Assembly: GCA_951812925.1 (NCBI GenBank)
Contig: OX638372.1
Coordinates: forward strand, 73,053,407 to 73,117,406
Reading direction: 5' to 3'
DNA: 64,000 bases
Origin: Calliopum simillimum
Taxonomy: Eukaryota > Arthropoda > Insecta > Diptera > Lauxaniidae
This document shows, in pieces, positions 10,995-21,155 of the stretch. Numbering within the stretch: position 1 is the stretch's first letter; each line of letters opens with the position of its first letter. A model generated the notes under the pieces. That model saw only the letters and a program-made list of their open reading frames with translations. It was not told the origin of the DNA and made no database searches. The position numbers and the translations under genes were made by a program.

Positions 10995-11470
10995 ATATGG
11001 GAAAAATAAAAAGTGAGAAAAACCTTGCTCCCAGTGGCCAAAAAGTTTCCTATTGGTGTATGTATCAAGCATAAAAATTTTAGTACTGATCGGAAATATT
11101 TGACCGTTCCCCCAGGCCATTGAAGGTCGGAAACACACTATTTAAATATATGAAAAAATGGGGCTTTAATCGAAAGAATCAGTCCTATCTTTGAAACTAT
11201 TTAACATAAGTGAATGAGATTTGGTATGTATATGAACAATGCTTGAGTTAATTGCATCCAATAAAGAAATGGGCGATGCCACGTCCCCTCCAACCGAAAA
11301 TCGTCGTATCTCTGAAAATCTTGGACTCAGGGGAATGAGTTTCGGTACACATGTAATTGGCACTGGGAAAAAATGTTCAATAAAAAATTACCGGGGCCAC
11401 GCCCCCTTCTTCTAAAAAAAACAAGTTTGTCAAATCTCTGAAACTATTTTACACATATGAATAAGATTTG
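10995..11470. repeat. Left half of an old long palindrome
   Basis: The segment 10995-11223 is the mirror image of 15943-16170 (shared blocks include AGTTTCCTATTGGTGTA, TTTCAAAGATAG and AAATCTCATTCACTTATG in inverse). The segment 11230-11470 is the mirror of 11605-11815 (shared ATTTCTTTATTGG, CAGAGATACGACG and GGGGGCGTGGCC-type blocks). Together these give the order a-b-loop-b'-a', a single fold-back of about 1 kb whose second half has been split by an insertion between 11815 and 15943. Arm divergence is substantial, so it is old. Confidence 0.75.
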
Positions 11471-11604
11471 ATTTCGGGTAAAGTGAAGCGAACAGGATAT
11501 GGCACTGTATTAATGTAAAACCAATTTAAGGTACTTAGTTGGTATAGAAGCAGTATTTTTTTCCGTTCTTAGTTTGGTCTCCTTGTTATAGACACTAAGC
11601 TAAT

Positions 11605-11815
11605 AAAATTCGGTGTGTTTCAGAGATTTGACAGATTTGTTTTTTAGGAGGGGGCGTGGCCCCGCCCATTTTTTACTAAAATTTTTTTTCTCAGTGCCAA
11701 TTACATATGTACCGAATCTGATTTCCCTGAGTAAAATATTCCCAGAGATACGACGAATTTCGCTTGGAGGGGCCCATTTCTTTATTGGGTGCAATTTACT
11801 CAATCATTACCTGTG
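11605..11815. repeat. Inner mirror arm of the split palindrome
   Basis: Inverse of 11230-11470, separated by a loop of about 130 bp. It contains GGAGGGGGCGTGGCCCCGCC, a GC-box-like motif also present in the opposite arm as GGGGCCACGCCCCC. It ends at about 11815 where similarity to its mirror stops, marking the insertion point of the block that carries the Tc1-like element and the solo LTR. Confidence 0.72.
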
Positions 11816-12087
11816 TTCCAATGGTAGTGGATCTGAACCAGATCAGATCTAAGCTCATTGGAACGCACACGGATTCAATTTCAAAAACTTGGTAGCATTG
11901 GCAAGAATAAACATAAATGTGAATTATTGTCTTTGAAAAAAAAAAATAAAACAAAATAACAATTAAATAGAATTTTATTTGACACACGGCAAACAAATAT
12001 TTTGACTGCATATATTTTTTATTACTTAATTGGAAAATTGTGTATTTATTACGACAACAAAATTCAATAGTTTCTTTAGTATATTTA

Positions 12088-13759
12088 CACTCAGTCAAAT
12101 AAGTTTAAGTACAGTAGTGGTTTTTGAATTCAAACGCTATATTTTGTATCAAAACACTAATTTTTTTTTGATTACACAACATGTATTTTAAAATGTATCT
12201 ATTTATTAACAAATAGTCCAAGTTTTAGTACAAATACTTAAAAAAACAAAAAAATGGTGGAACAAAAAACTAAAAAACTCATAAATTCATGTCAAAAAAG
12301 TTTACGTACAGTTACATATAAAACAAATTTAAAGTGTTTGACCATAACAATACTTTGTTGGTCCTCCATTGGCAACGATTATGGCTTTCAGGCGTCGATT
12401 CATACTTTTGACAAGCCTATCGGTATCATTTGGAGTTATTTTCGACCACTCTGTCATTAAGGCCGTTTTAAGGGATTCTTTCGATGAAATTTTATGGTTC
12501 CGAATTCGTTTTTCTAATAAGTCCCATATGTGCTCGATAGGGTTTATATCTGGTGATTGTGGTGGTGTATGGAGTTGCGTGCAATTATAGATGAGCCATT
12601 CCCGTACAATAAACGACGTGTGCTTCGGGTCGTTATCTTGCTGGAATATAAAACTTTGGCTATTAAGGCCCAATTTGTTGACACTGGCTAGCAAATGAGT
12701 TCGGAGAATGTTCAAATAAATGTGTTTGTCCATCTTCTCTGTTATAAAAGCCAGATTCCCTGCTCCAGATGCAGCTATACACCCCCAAACCATTACATTG
12801 CCCCCACCGTGCTTTACTGTTGGTATTAAATTATTTGGTTTTAGCTCTTCATTGACCTTTCTCCACACTTTTCCCCTGCCATCCGATCCAAATATATTAA
12901 ATTTGGATTCGTCACTCCATATGACACTTTCCCAGAAAGAATCAGGCTTTCCCAAGTGCAGCTTAGCGAATTCCAGTCTTTTTTTCTTATTTACCTTAGA
13001 TATAAATGGTTTACGTCGTGCTACTCGTCCATGATATCCAGCACTGTGCAAGGTATTCCGTACCGTTTGAGGGTTGACAATTTTTTGTGTCCACTCGCAT
13101 ATTTCTTGGGTCATCTTTACTGCAGAAATTTTCGGATTTTTTGCAACGGTCCCGACGATGTGGCGCTTTTCTAGAGGCGTTAAGATCTTTGGCCTGCCTG
13201 ACCGCGGCTTTACATCCAAATTGCCATTGTTTATGCAAGAGTTTATTATTGTTTGCACGCTAGAACGAGGTTTGTCGACTAATTCACCAATTTGACGCAA
13301 AGTTTTATTTTGCAAATAATATTTAATTATTAATTTTCGCACTTCAAAACAAATTTCCGTACCACGTCCCATAGCTCTTATGTAATTCACACTTAAAACA
13401 GAAAAATTTCAATAAAACTAAATGACAATGACAAAAAATGCTACTATTATCAACGCTTGCCTATTATTAGTTGGAATAACTGTAGATTTACCGTTCTATA
13501 AGCAAAGCCAAAACAAAATGTCTATCTGTGTTTAAACTGTACGTAAACTTTTTTGATATGAATTTATGAGTTTTTAAGTTTTTTGTTTCACCATTCTCTT
13601 ATTTTTTAAGTATTTGTATTAAATCTTACATTATTTATTAATAAATACATACATTTTTAAATACATGTTGCATAATCAAAAAAAAGTGTTTGTTTTGATA
13701 CAAAATATAGCGTTGAAATTCAAAAAACACTACTGTACTTAAACTTATTTGACTGAGTG
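12088..13759 (-). mobile_element. Tc1-like transposon with long IR/DR ends
   Basis: The ends are CACTCAGTCAAATAAG and its mirror CTTATTTGACTGAGTG, flanked by the TA target duplication (12086-12087, 13760-13761). Inverted repeats extend about 225 bp on each side. Within each repeat the motif AAGTTTAMGTACAGT occurs twice, at the outer end (12101-12115; 13732-13746) and the inner end (12298-12312; 13536-13550). This is the IR/DR arrangement that gives two transposase-binding sites per end. Total length is 1672 bp with one intact transposase frame, so this copy may be complete. Confidence 0.95.
12329..13372 (-). CDS. Tc1-family transposase, apparently intact
   Basis: An uninterrupted frame of 347 residues starts at ATG 13372 (MGRGTEICFEVRKL) and ends just outside the inner direct repeat. 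The N-terminus carries two helix-turn-helix DNA-binding regions (TLRQIGELVDKPRSSVQTII, then ..PLEKRHIV..) joined by a GRPK-like hook (KPRSGRPKILT). The catalytic domain shows SVIWSDESKFNIFG, HGGGNVMVWGCIA, FIFQQDNDPKHTS and SPDINPIEHIWDLLEKRI. The DDE residues are the D of SDES, the D of QQDN and the E of PIEH. I count 33 residues between the second D and the E, where Tc1 members usually have 34. All motifs are preserved, so it may encode active cut-and-paste transposase or be recently silenced. Confidence 0.92.
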   Translation of the reverse strand: MGRGTEICFEVRKLIIKYYLQNKTLRQIGELVDKPRSSVQTIINSCINNGNLDVKPRSGRPKILTPLEKRHIVGTVAKNPKISAVKMTQEICEWTQKIVNPQTVRNTLHSAGYHGRVARRKPFISKVNKKKRLEFAKLHLGKPDSFWESVIWSDESKFNIFGSDGRGKVWRKVNEELKPNNLIPTVKHGGGNVMVWGCIAASGAGNLAFITEKMDKHIYLNILRTHLLASVNKLGLNSQSFIFQQDNDPKHTSFIVREWLIYNCTQLHTPPQSPDINPIEHIWDLLEKRIRNHKISSKESLKTALMTEWSKITPNDTDRLVKSMNRRLKAIIVANGGPTKYCYGQTL

Positions 13760-14251
13760 TATGTTCTTTCTCAAACATAATTCCGCCATAAGAGCGCTGG
13801 CAAATGATTAGAGCTGTTGATGGTGTGAAGGCCCAAAATTTCCCCCGTAAGGAATTTTTGGGTCACAAGACCACGGCCCAGCCAAACCATCCAGCAACAA
13901 CATAGCATCACCAACACCCCATAGCCACATCCATCACATAGAACATAATTTCACCAACAATAGTACACACATTCTACACACTAACAACAACTCTCAACAC
14001 ACAACAGTCACCAACAATAGAATCCACACCACACACTAACAACAACACTCAAACATACAGCATCCACCAACAATAAAATGCACGTAACCCACATTCAACA
14101 CAACACAGTCACACAACAGCCACATAACGGTTTTTCCTATAGAAAAAGTGCGCATAGCAACAGCGTACAAACACGTGGTTGACAACAGCATGACCAGAGC
14201 ACGTGGTCAAACCGGTTCTTAGCGGCAGCGCAGCAGCAGAGATTACATTAG

Positions 14252-14259
14252 TATAAAAG
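14252..14259 (+). promoter_or_regulatory. TATA box of the solo LTR
   Basis: TATAAAAG, with GC-richer sequence on both sides and a likely start region 25-30 bp downstream near GGTCATTCG. Position relative to the two AATAAA signals supports its role as the LTR promoter. Confidence 0.55.
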
Positions 14260-14344
14260 CAAGTGCAACCGGTCATTCGAGAGGAGTTTTTGACAAGCCG
14301 CCAACGATCAGTGAAAGTGAAATTAGTGAGTGGAAGGAAATATA

Positions 14345-14625
14345 TTCAGCAAAGTGCCGCAGGACATCAGTGTAAGGATTCAGCAAAGTAACGCAGGACA
14401 TCAGTGCAAGGATAATCATCAGAGTGCCGCAGGGTATCAGTGCTAGAATATTCATCAAACTTCCGCAGGACATCAGTGCAAGGATATTTACCAAAGCGCC
14501 GCAGGACATCAGGGCAAAGATATTCAACAAAGTACCGCAGGACATCAGTGCGAGGATATTCAGCAAAGTGCCGCAGGACCTCAGTGCAAGGATATTCATC
14601 AAACTGCCTCAAGCTATCAGCTAGA
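14345..14625 (+). repeat. Tandem 36-bp repeat array in LTR
   Basis: About eight units with the core GCCGCAGGACATCAGTGCAA followed by GGATATTCAKCAAA. The 36-bp period is a multiple of three, so open frames with a 12-residue periodic peptide appear on both strands. They are by-products of the repeat. Confidence 0.9.
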
Positions 14626-14769
14626 ATAAAGCTAGCAACGTACTACAGGATCACAGTGCTAGTTCAGTGCCAGACAACAGTGTGCCAACAACGTACTGCA
14701 GGATCAAGCTAAGCGTGCTACGAGACAGAAACAATAACTTGTATAGTGGTAATTAAGATAGCGAGCGTA

Positions 14770-15305
14770 GGTAGTAGAATCGTTGGACCAAGCTTCACAG
14801 GAATTCGTGACCCTAAAAAGTCTTATTCGAGCCTGTGGGGACCTTGTCAAACGAAGTAGTTAAACATAGCGAAGTCAGGAAGTAGAGCCGTTGGACCAAG
14901 CTTCAGCAGGAATTCGTGACTCTAAAAAGTCTTATTCGAGCCTGAGAGGACCTTGTCAAACGGAGTAGTTAAAACAAGGTAGCAAGTATAGGAAGTAGAA
15001 CCGTTGGACCAAGCTTCACAGGAATTCGTGACCCTAAAAAGTCTTATTCGAGCCTGTGGGGACCTTGTCAAACGGAATAGCTAAAAATCAGATATCCAGT
15101 GTAGGCGGTAGAATCGTTGGACCAAGCTTCACAGGAATTCGTGACCTTAAAAAGTCTTATTCGAACCTGTGGGGACCTTGTCAAACGAAGTAGTTAAACA
15201 TAGCGAAGTCAGGCAGTAGAACCTTTGGACCAAGCTTCACAGGAATTCGTGACCCTAAAAAGTCTTATTCGAGCCTGTGGGGACCTTGTCAAACGGAGTA
15301 ACTAG
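14770..15305 (+). repeat. Five 108-113 bp tandem units in LTR
   Basis: Units start near 14771, 14879, 14992, 15105 and 15213. Each holds CGTTGGACCAAGCTTC, AGGAATTCGTGACYCTAAAA and GGACCTTGTCAAACGRA. Variation is mainly at the unit ends. The array lies in the presumed R region of the solo LTR. Confidence 0.9.
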
Positions 15306-15557
15306 CATATAAGCAAGATTAGGGCTAGTACTTTTCCTTAGGGACATCGAGGCTAGACTAGGGAACAAGAATAGCTAGGGACAAAGAATTAGTTAGGGAC
15401 AGAGAATTAGGTACATGAAATAAATGATTTTGTAACGCATCACAAGAAAAATCAAATAAAGAACAACATTAAACTGAAACTGTCGTGTTCTAATTTGCAA
15501 GAACCTTGGACACCGGCGAGTTTAATCCCAGGCATAAGGAAAGTTCGTTACAATGGG

Positions 15558-15942
15558 TTTATGTTGTACATTCGTGCGTATATTTTCATCCATTCCCGCT
15601 TTTCAGTAAGATCTAAGGCTGCAAGCATGTCCAAAAAATTTAGGTAATTTTCGATTTCGTCTTTCTCTCAGTTGTTTATCTTAAATGAATCACTAAATCC
15701 CGTTTTTTGCAATAAAATCTTAATTATTTTTCTAAACTATTATGAAATGTTTTGACATTTTTTTGACAGTAAATGCCAAACCGTCAAGAAAAAAGCCAGT
15801 GCTACCAAATAAAATCCATAATTTTCTGAACGCTTCCATTGATCCAATAAAATTTTCCGAACGCGTTTTGGATCCAACAAATGGAACCAAGAAATGAGCT
15901 GGTTCTGAATTTTTTTTTTTTGTTTTGCTTGAAAGTGAATCT
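15558..15942. other. Unassigned DNA between solo LTR and palindrome arm
   Basis: It belongs with 11816-12085 to whatever first split the palindrome. Weak mirror similarity (GGTAGCAYTGGC and TGGAASGC blocks) to 11830-11910 hints that both are ends of an older transposon that later received the Tc1-like element and the LTR. Confidence 0.35.
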
Positions 15943-16170
15943 GACCATATACTAACCAAATCTCATTCACTTATGTTAAATAGTTTCAAAGATAGACTGA
16001 TTTTTTCGATTAAAGCCCCATTTTTTCATATAAATAGCGTTTTTCCGACCTTCAACAGTCTGGGGCACGGTCAAATATTTTCCGATCGGGACCAACATTT
16101 TTATGCTTGATACTTACACCAATAGGAAACTTTTTAGCCCCTGGGAGCAAGGTTTTTCTCATTTTTATTT
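15943..16170. repeat. Outer mirror arm of the split palindrome
   Basis: Inverse of 10995-11223, sharing ATCTCATTCACTTATGTTAA, CGATTAAAGCCCCATTTTTT and CACCAATAGGAAACTTTTT. It re-establishes the far end of the fold-back after about 4.1 kb of inserted sequence. Confidence 0.75.
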
Positions 16171-16924
16171 TTTGCGATAGGTTTATTGTGCATACGTACA
16201 TTTTGCATTAGAACTGAGAAATGCAGACAATAGTCTTTCAATGTCACTGTCAAATTTTGCAACTAATATTCAATTTCATTACAAAATATGATATTGAAGT
16301 TTGTCATTCGACTATTACCTCAGCTTCCTGGCACATCAAAACATTTAATTTTTTTTTATTAATTTGCGTATCTATTGCGTTGCTGCTTTATTGATGAGAA
16401 TGAACAAAGTAAAGTTATCTTAGGATCGCTTTCATTTGTCTCGGATCGTGGATATTTTAGTCGATATGCCGAGTTTTATATGAGAAATTGTGTTGCGTCA
16501 ATCAAATCCTCAGGTCGTAGGAAATTTTTATTACATTTATAGGTTATAAGTCCATTTTAATGTAGAAACTCATAATTTCGTCGTTGAGCGTTGTATTGAC
16601 AATTTATTGACTGAAAAGTGAAAAAACCTCAGCCTCCTGGCCTCAATTCCCTGGAATCTTCTTACTTTTGTTTTTTAGTAGTAAAAATAATTCGGTTTTA
16701 ACAAACAGCGCTTAATAAGATTATTTGCTAAAGTAATCAGACTCCTAAGCTCATTTTTATTTAAAACGGCCAAAAAATTCGTGCATCTGAACAAGCTGAA
16801 CTAAGACAACTTGTCTGAACTCAGATAAAAAAAAAAAATGTTGTGCCGAAAATAATACATTTTCCTTCCTTCGTGAGTAGAATCAACAATGTATTTTACA
16901 GTTGATATCTTTGCATTAAGTAAA
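16171..16924. other. Unassigned non-coding DNA
   Basis: AT-rich, with no frame of interest. The phrase CCTCAGCCTCCTGG appears at 16624 and in variant form at 16318 and 10918, so part of the old palindrome family probably extends here. Confidence 0.3.
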
Positions 16925-17625
16925 CATAGGGCAATCCGAGCGAAAATATATGAAAAATTTTTCACCGTCAAATTTTAAAAAAGAAATGCCAAATGATGAA
17001 GAAAATAGCGGTGATTTCAAATCGAAAACAATTTTTTAAGTAGGTGTTTTTTTTTTTAAATCCCGATTTATTAAAAAAAATTAGCAATTTGCACTTTTCA
17101 TACTTTTGAGCGCAATGGTCACGGCTACATTTTGACATCAAAAACTTAAAAAAGATTGGACCAGACAGAAAAAACTAGATAGCTTTAGAAAAAAAAAAAA
17201 AATTAAAATAGTAGGAAAACATGGACTCTTAATTAAAAGTTAATTAATTGCTTGAATTTGATTTTATTTTTTTTTTTTTTTTTCAAAAATTATATAGTTT
17301 TTTCTGTGATCCAATCTTTAAGTTTTTGATGTCAAAATGTAACCGTGACCATTAAGCTTAAAAAGCTTTTAATTTTTTTTTGTTTTAAGCGAGACACAGG
17401 GTATTAGATTAAGGCACTTTCGTTTTTACCATTTTTTTTTTTTTCAGTACAAATTGCTAATTATTTCGATAAAACGGGATTTAAAAAAAATTGGACAAAT
17501 CGATTTAAAAAACTCTTTCAGATTCGAAATCACCACTATTTTCTTCATTATTTGGTTTTTATTTTTTTTAATTTTTAGGATGAAAAATTTTTTCATATAT
17601 TTTCGCGCGGATGTGCATCCAATCC
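16925..17625. repeat. Long palindrome beyond the CMTR1 3' end
   Basis: The left arm runs from GGCAATCCGAGCGAAAATAT to about 17210. The right arm ends at CATATATTTTCGCGCGGATG. Matched inner blocks include TGACATCAAAAACTTAAA / TTTAAGTTTTTGATGTCA and AGCAATTTGCA / ACAAATTGCT. Arms of about 300 bp are separated by a short A/T-rich centre near 17235. The length and lack of genes suggest a fold-back type transposon. It begins roughly 150 bp past the CMTR1 stop codon. Confidence 0.8.
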
Positions 17626-17773
17626 AATTGATTGAAAGATTACCCTCACAGCCTTATCATCCTTTTATAAACACAAAATCTTAACGAATTTTAAAAATAA
17701 CTTGACTTATTTCGTTGTTCACTGTGCAAACAGTGTCTGCTTCAAATAGTTTAACACAAAAGAAGATTTCATT

Positions 17774-19485
17774 TCATTTATTAAATACAAAATTTTGTAT
17801 GTCATCGCGATATAAAATACTTTGATCTTGTTTATAGCATTGCTCTTCAACTTGTTTTGTATTTGTCCATTTCCACTGTAATCTTCTTATGAAACTATTG
17901 CGAAAAGAAGCGTAAAGCAAGGTTTTTACATCATTTGGCATATTGTCAATATAGTGCGAGCTGTTTTTTGTTTTGTCAAAGTAATACAGAGAGTTGGTAG
18001 ATTTTGATATTTTGGAAAAGAAGTTATTACTTATTTCACAAAATAAAAGAATTCCTCCAGGGACAAAGAACTTGTTTTCCACAAAATGCGTATCTAATCC
18101 AAAACCCAGTCTTAAGGAATTATCCTTTAAATTATACTGACGCATTCCATTAAAAAATGTTTTTATATCTTTTAACTCGAAAAGTTTTTTACACCGAATA
18201 GGTAAAACTTTTGTCACTATTCCTTCCTTGTATGGTTTATTGAGGCTTGACGCAAATATGTTGCACATTTTAACACGATCTCTAAGTTTTAGTCTGCGAA
18301 TATCTTTGCCCCCCAGCATTACGGCATCTATGATATGTAGGCCACATACGCGAGTTTGCGTTCGGCCCTCTCCGCAATACTCGTACACAATTTCGCCATA
18401 AAACAAGGATTTAGGAGAAATTTCAAACATATACTCTACTGGTTCCCATTTGTTAGTTTCAGTCAATCTTAAGAGATTTCCTCGAGATCGGCATAAGAAC
18501 ATACTACAAACGTTTACGCTTGTTTCTCCACGGCCAATAGGAACGAAAAACCAATCATAGATACTCTCAATCTTTCTTGATAGTAACTCACAAGATCTTA
18601 GTTCAATCGACAAAGCACTTAAAAATGTCTTATTTTCATACCAAGAATCTAAAATCTCCTCCAATAGTTTTTCAGTTGATTTTATTTCTGGCGCTTGTCG
18701 TAATTTATCAGGCAGATTCCACAGTGTAATACATTGCTTCCGAACCTCTGTTTGGCGATGCTCTTTTAGCTGTTGGTTTTGGCAAAACGCTGCTATTTTT
18801 CTTAAACCAACTATTTGATTTCTGCCAATATTATTGTTGGATTCTATTACATAACTTAAAAAAGAATCGTTTTGCAACAAAACTTCATAGCTAACTATTT
18901 CAATTACATCTTGTCCAGCCTGGTCTTTAGTGTTTAAATGCTGATTTATATAATGTAAGTAATTACAAACATCATCAACATTCGATTTTTTCCATTTGCA
19001 TATTAGGTACCGTTCAGAATTAGCAGGCCTACTTGTATTTGGTTTGCATATACAAATTTCTTTGAAACACATATACATTAAGTAAATCAAGCCAACACTA
19101 AAATGAGTAAATGTGTCAAAAAGCTTGCACACAAAATGTCCATTAGTTCTCAATATAGACAATGCTGTTAAGCACTGGCACAAGTAAAGCTGCTTTGATA
19201 ATATTTCCTGAATATTTTCTTGTCCTTCCACAGAGAAACCGCCATCGGCCATTACAAAATGTACACCTTTGCAATGCTTATATACATATTCCTTTAAAGA
19301 CCTTTGATTACTTTCATCAAATATGTCTCCATCGTTTTTAATACCGTAGAATGGATCAAATGATTCAGGAGAAGCAGCAAAAAATTTATCCAATTTAAAA
19401 TCGTTCGCTCCACGTAATGTGAATCCAAATCCTTTAGCTTTCCACGCTTTTCGATATAGAATATATTCCGAAAATCCTCCAGGAC
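17774..19485 (-). CDS. CMTR1: CMTR1 cap 2'-O-methyltransferase, last coding exon
   Basis: Encodes residues 219-788 of the spliced protein, which methylates the ribose 2'-O of the first transcribed nucleotide of capped RNA in the nucleus. The exon begins at 19485 in the middle of a Gly codon, completing the SAM-binding motif FADICAG-PGGFSEYIL. The catalytic residues of the Rossmann-like domain are D299 (FVMADGGF), K339 (HFVCKLFDTF) and E376 (SRPANSERY), joining K181 from exon 1 in the K-D-K-E tetrad. After about residue 480 comes the guanylyltransferase-like region (DWFFVPIG.., EPVEYMFEISPKSLFYGEIVYEY). The tail ends NFVFNK. There are no stops or frameshifts. The acceptor is CTTCTTTTTTATTATTAG. 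Reading upstream of 19485 is intron. The gene has strong coding character unlike anything near it. Confidence 0.95.
17777..17782 (-). promoter_or_regulatory. AATAAA overlapping the last two CMTR1 codons
   Basis: The final codons AAT AAA (Asn-Lys) are followed at once by TGA, so a canonical polyadenylation hexamer lies directly against the stop codon. No other AATAAA was seen in the next 200 bp on this strand. If used, the 3' UTR would be only about 15-30 nt. Confidence 0.45.
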
Positions 19486-19840
19486 CTAATAATAAAAAAG
19501 AAGTTAAATTACAATAAAATAGTATCATAACTTTTTGAATAAGAATGCAAAACTGAATTTCTAATACAGAAGCCCTATTGGCCAATTAATACTGGGAATC
19601 GGTAAAACGTAAAACAAATAGTAATTTTTTACCTTTTTCTTAAAAAGGTACAAAAATGACACCTAAAACAGGGAAATATTGAGCCAGAAACATTTGCAAT
19701 AAAACTTCTCCACTAGTTGCTGAATACATTTCACCCCTAAATCCAAAAAAGCGTTAAAATGCATATTTATAACATTCTTGAAGCATTTTTGTCTTTGGTG
19801 ACCCCTAATGAAATTTTACGTAGAATATTTTTGTGAAATA

Positions 19841-21153
19841 CAGGGTGGCTGATTCGAAGTGTTACCAAATCAAAAGACTATATTTTTAGTTTCCATGCAC
19901 AGATTTTATTGATCGAACGCTATAATTGTTGGGAAATGTTCAAATTTTAAGAATCTACTTGAGATTTTCGATATGGCCACCTTTGGCCTTAACTATGGCC
20001 CGTAGACGGTCGAAGAACGAGTCGCATGCTGCACGAATTTGATTTTGTGGAAGTTTGCGCCATTCTCGTTGAAGGGCCACTTTTAGCGCATCAACGCTCT
20101 GGTATTTTTTAGTCAAGACCTTCCTGTCCAACATACCCCAGATTGAGAAATCCAGCGGATTCGCATCAGGCGAATTTGAGAGCCATTGTTGAGCAGAAAT
20201 GAAGCTAGGAACGTTTTTTTCTAACCATTCTTGATTCACACGAGCTTTGTGTGACGGTGCCGAGTCTTGTTGGAATGTCCATGGCTTGCGACCGAAATGT
20301 TTGCGTGCCCACGGTAGTAAAGCACCCTCCAACACTGATTCACGATACACCTGGGTGTTTACTTTGACGCCAGCGGCCAAAAAAACGAGTGGTGAGCGCC
20401 CATCAGCAGTCACTGCAGCCCAAACCATCACATGCGGTGGTGCCTGCGTCCTGGTGGCCAAACAAACATTCAAATTTTCGTAGGACCTCTCTGTCAAGTA
20501 AACCCGATCATTTTGTTTGTTTACATATTGCTGGATACAGTAATTTTTCTCATCAGAGAAGACAATTTGTGACAGATTTCCGGCGGCGTGCAAGCGCAAC
20601 AACTCCTTGGCTCTATCGAGCCTAACTTTTTTTTGAGCAGGAGTGAGATCATGCGCCTTTTGGAACTTGAAGGCCTTTAGTCCGAGCTTGTTTGACAATA
20701 TGTGTTGCATTCGTTCACGCGATATTTTCAGCTCGGCAGCCATTTGTCTGCCACTGCGTCTCGGATTTCGCTCAATTCTGGCCTTCACCTTTCAAACCAT
20801 TTCTGGTGATGTTGCAGTTATTTTCCGACCACCACCATGTCGTTTGGCAACGCTGCCGGTACCATTGTAACGTGTTATGGTCCGATACACAAACATTTTA
20901 TTCACTTTTAAATGTTTCAGCTCACGAACAATTGCTGGTTGCGATTTTCCAGCCAAAAAAAGAGCAATCACACTATTACGTTTGAATTCCATTTCGAAAA
21001 TTTTTTATTTTCAATAAATTGACGCGCAAATGCTTTTGGTTACTTGTTGACAATAGAATGAACTAACATCATGCCAAATTTTAGACAGCTGTCATGTTCC
21101 ATCTGTCAGATAAGTCTATCTGAAGTTGGTAAAAGTTCGAATCAGCCACCCTG
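19841..21153 (-). mobile_element. maT-type (DD37D) mariner element
   Basis: The ends are CAGGGTGGCTGATTCGAA and its mirror TTCGAATCAGCCACCCTG, flanked by TA (19839-19840, 21154-21155). Length 1313 bp, inverted repeats of about 25-30 bp. It carries one transposase gene on the minus strand with a single nonsense codon. High integrity means a recent insertion about 350 bp from the last CMTR1 exon. Confidence 0.94.
19955..20992 (-). pseudogene. DD37D mariner (maT) transposase, one nonsense codon
   Basis: Starts at ATG 20992 (MEFKRNSVIALFLAGKSQPA) with a helix-turn-helix N-terminus (..VYRTITRYNGTGSVAKRHGGGRK). An in-frame TGA at 20792-20794 follows SPEMV, and then the same frame runs uninterrupted (KARIERNPRRSGRQMA..) to the stop at 19955. 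In total 345 codons would be read. The catalytic triad is in QIVFSDEKNYCI, FQQDSAPSHKA and SPDANPLDFSIWG. I count 37 residues between the last two Asp, the DD37D signature of the maT family. TGA would arise from CGA or TGG by one substitution, so only one change separates this from an open reading frame. Confidence 0.92.
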
Positions 21154-21155
21154 TA

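Larger units (their letters stand above)
13824..15553 (+). mobile_element. Solo LTR, unusually long and repeat-rich
   Basis: Starts TGTGAAGGCCC and ends GTTCGTTACA (TG...CA), flanked by the 4-bp direct repeat ATGG (13820-13823, 15554-15557). A TATA box (TATAAAAG) lies at 14252-14259, and AATAAA polyadenylation signals lie near 15420 and 15457. Reading it as U3-R-U5, U3 would be about 450 bp and R would exceed 1.1 kb, filled with two tandem arrays. No internal domain, primer site or gag/pol is attached. This is what recombination between two LTRs leaves behind. The family is unknown; the 4-bp duplication fits some Ty3/gypsy groups. Confidence 0.82.

Noticed and set aside
12254..13295. Plus-strand frames over the Tc1-like transposase
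   Set aside because: Antisense shadows of the intact transposase.
13900..14120. Possible CRISPR-like or satellite array of CAACAA-rich units
   Set aside because: Degenerate CA-rich low complexity within the LTR U3; no constant repeat and spacer lengths, and the organism is eukaryotic.
14273..14712. Several overlapping open frames with a 12-residue periodic peptide on both strands
   Set aside because: They are produced by the 36-bp tandem repeat of the solo LTR, whose period is divisible by three; no independent protein evidence.
17454..17684. 76-codon plus-strand frame beyond CMTR1
   Set aside because: AT-rich reading inside the right arm of the palindrome; no domain, no counterpart.
19486..19585. 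Extension of the CMTR1 downstream exon to an upstream start
   Set aside because: These 33 residues are unrelated to the family, and the splice acceptor at 19486/19485 restores the SAM motif exactly with exon 1.
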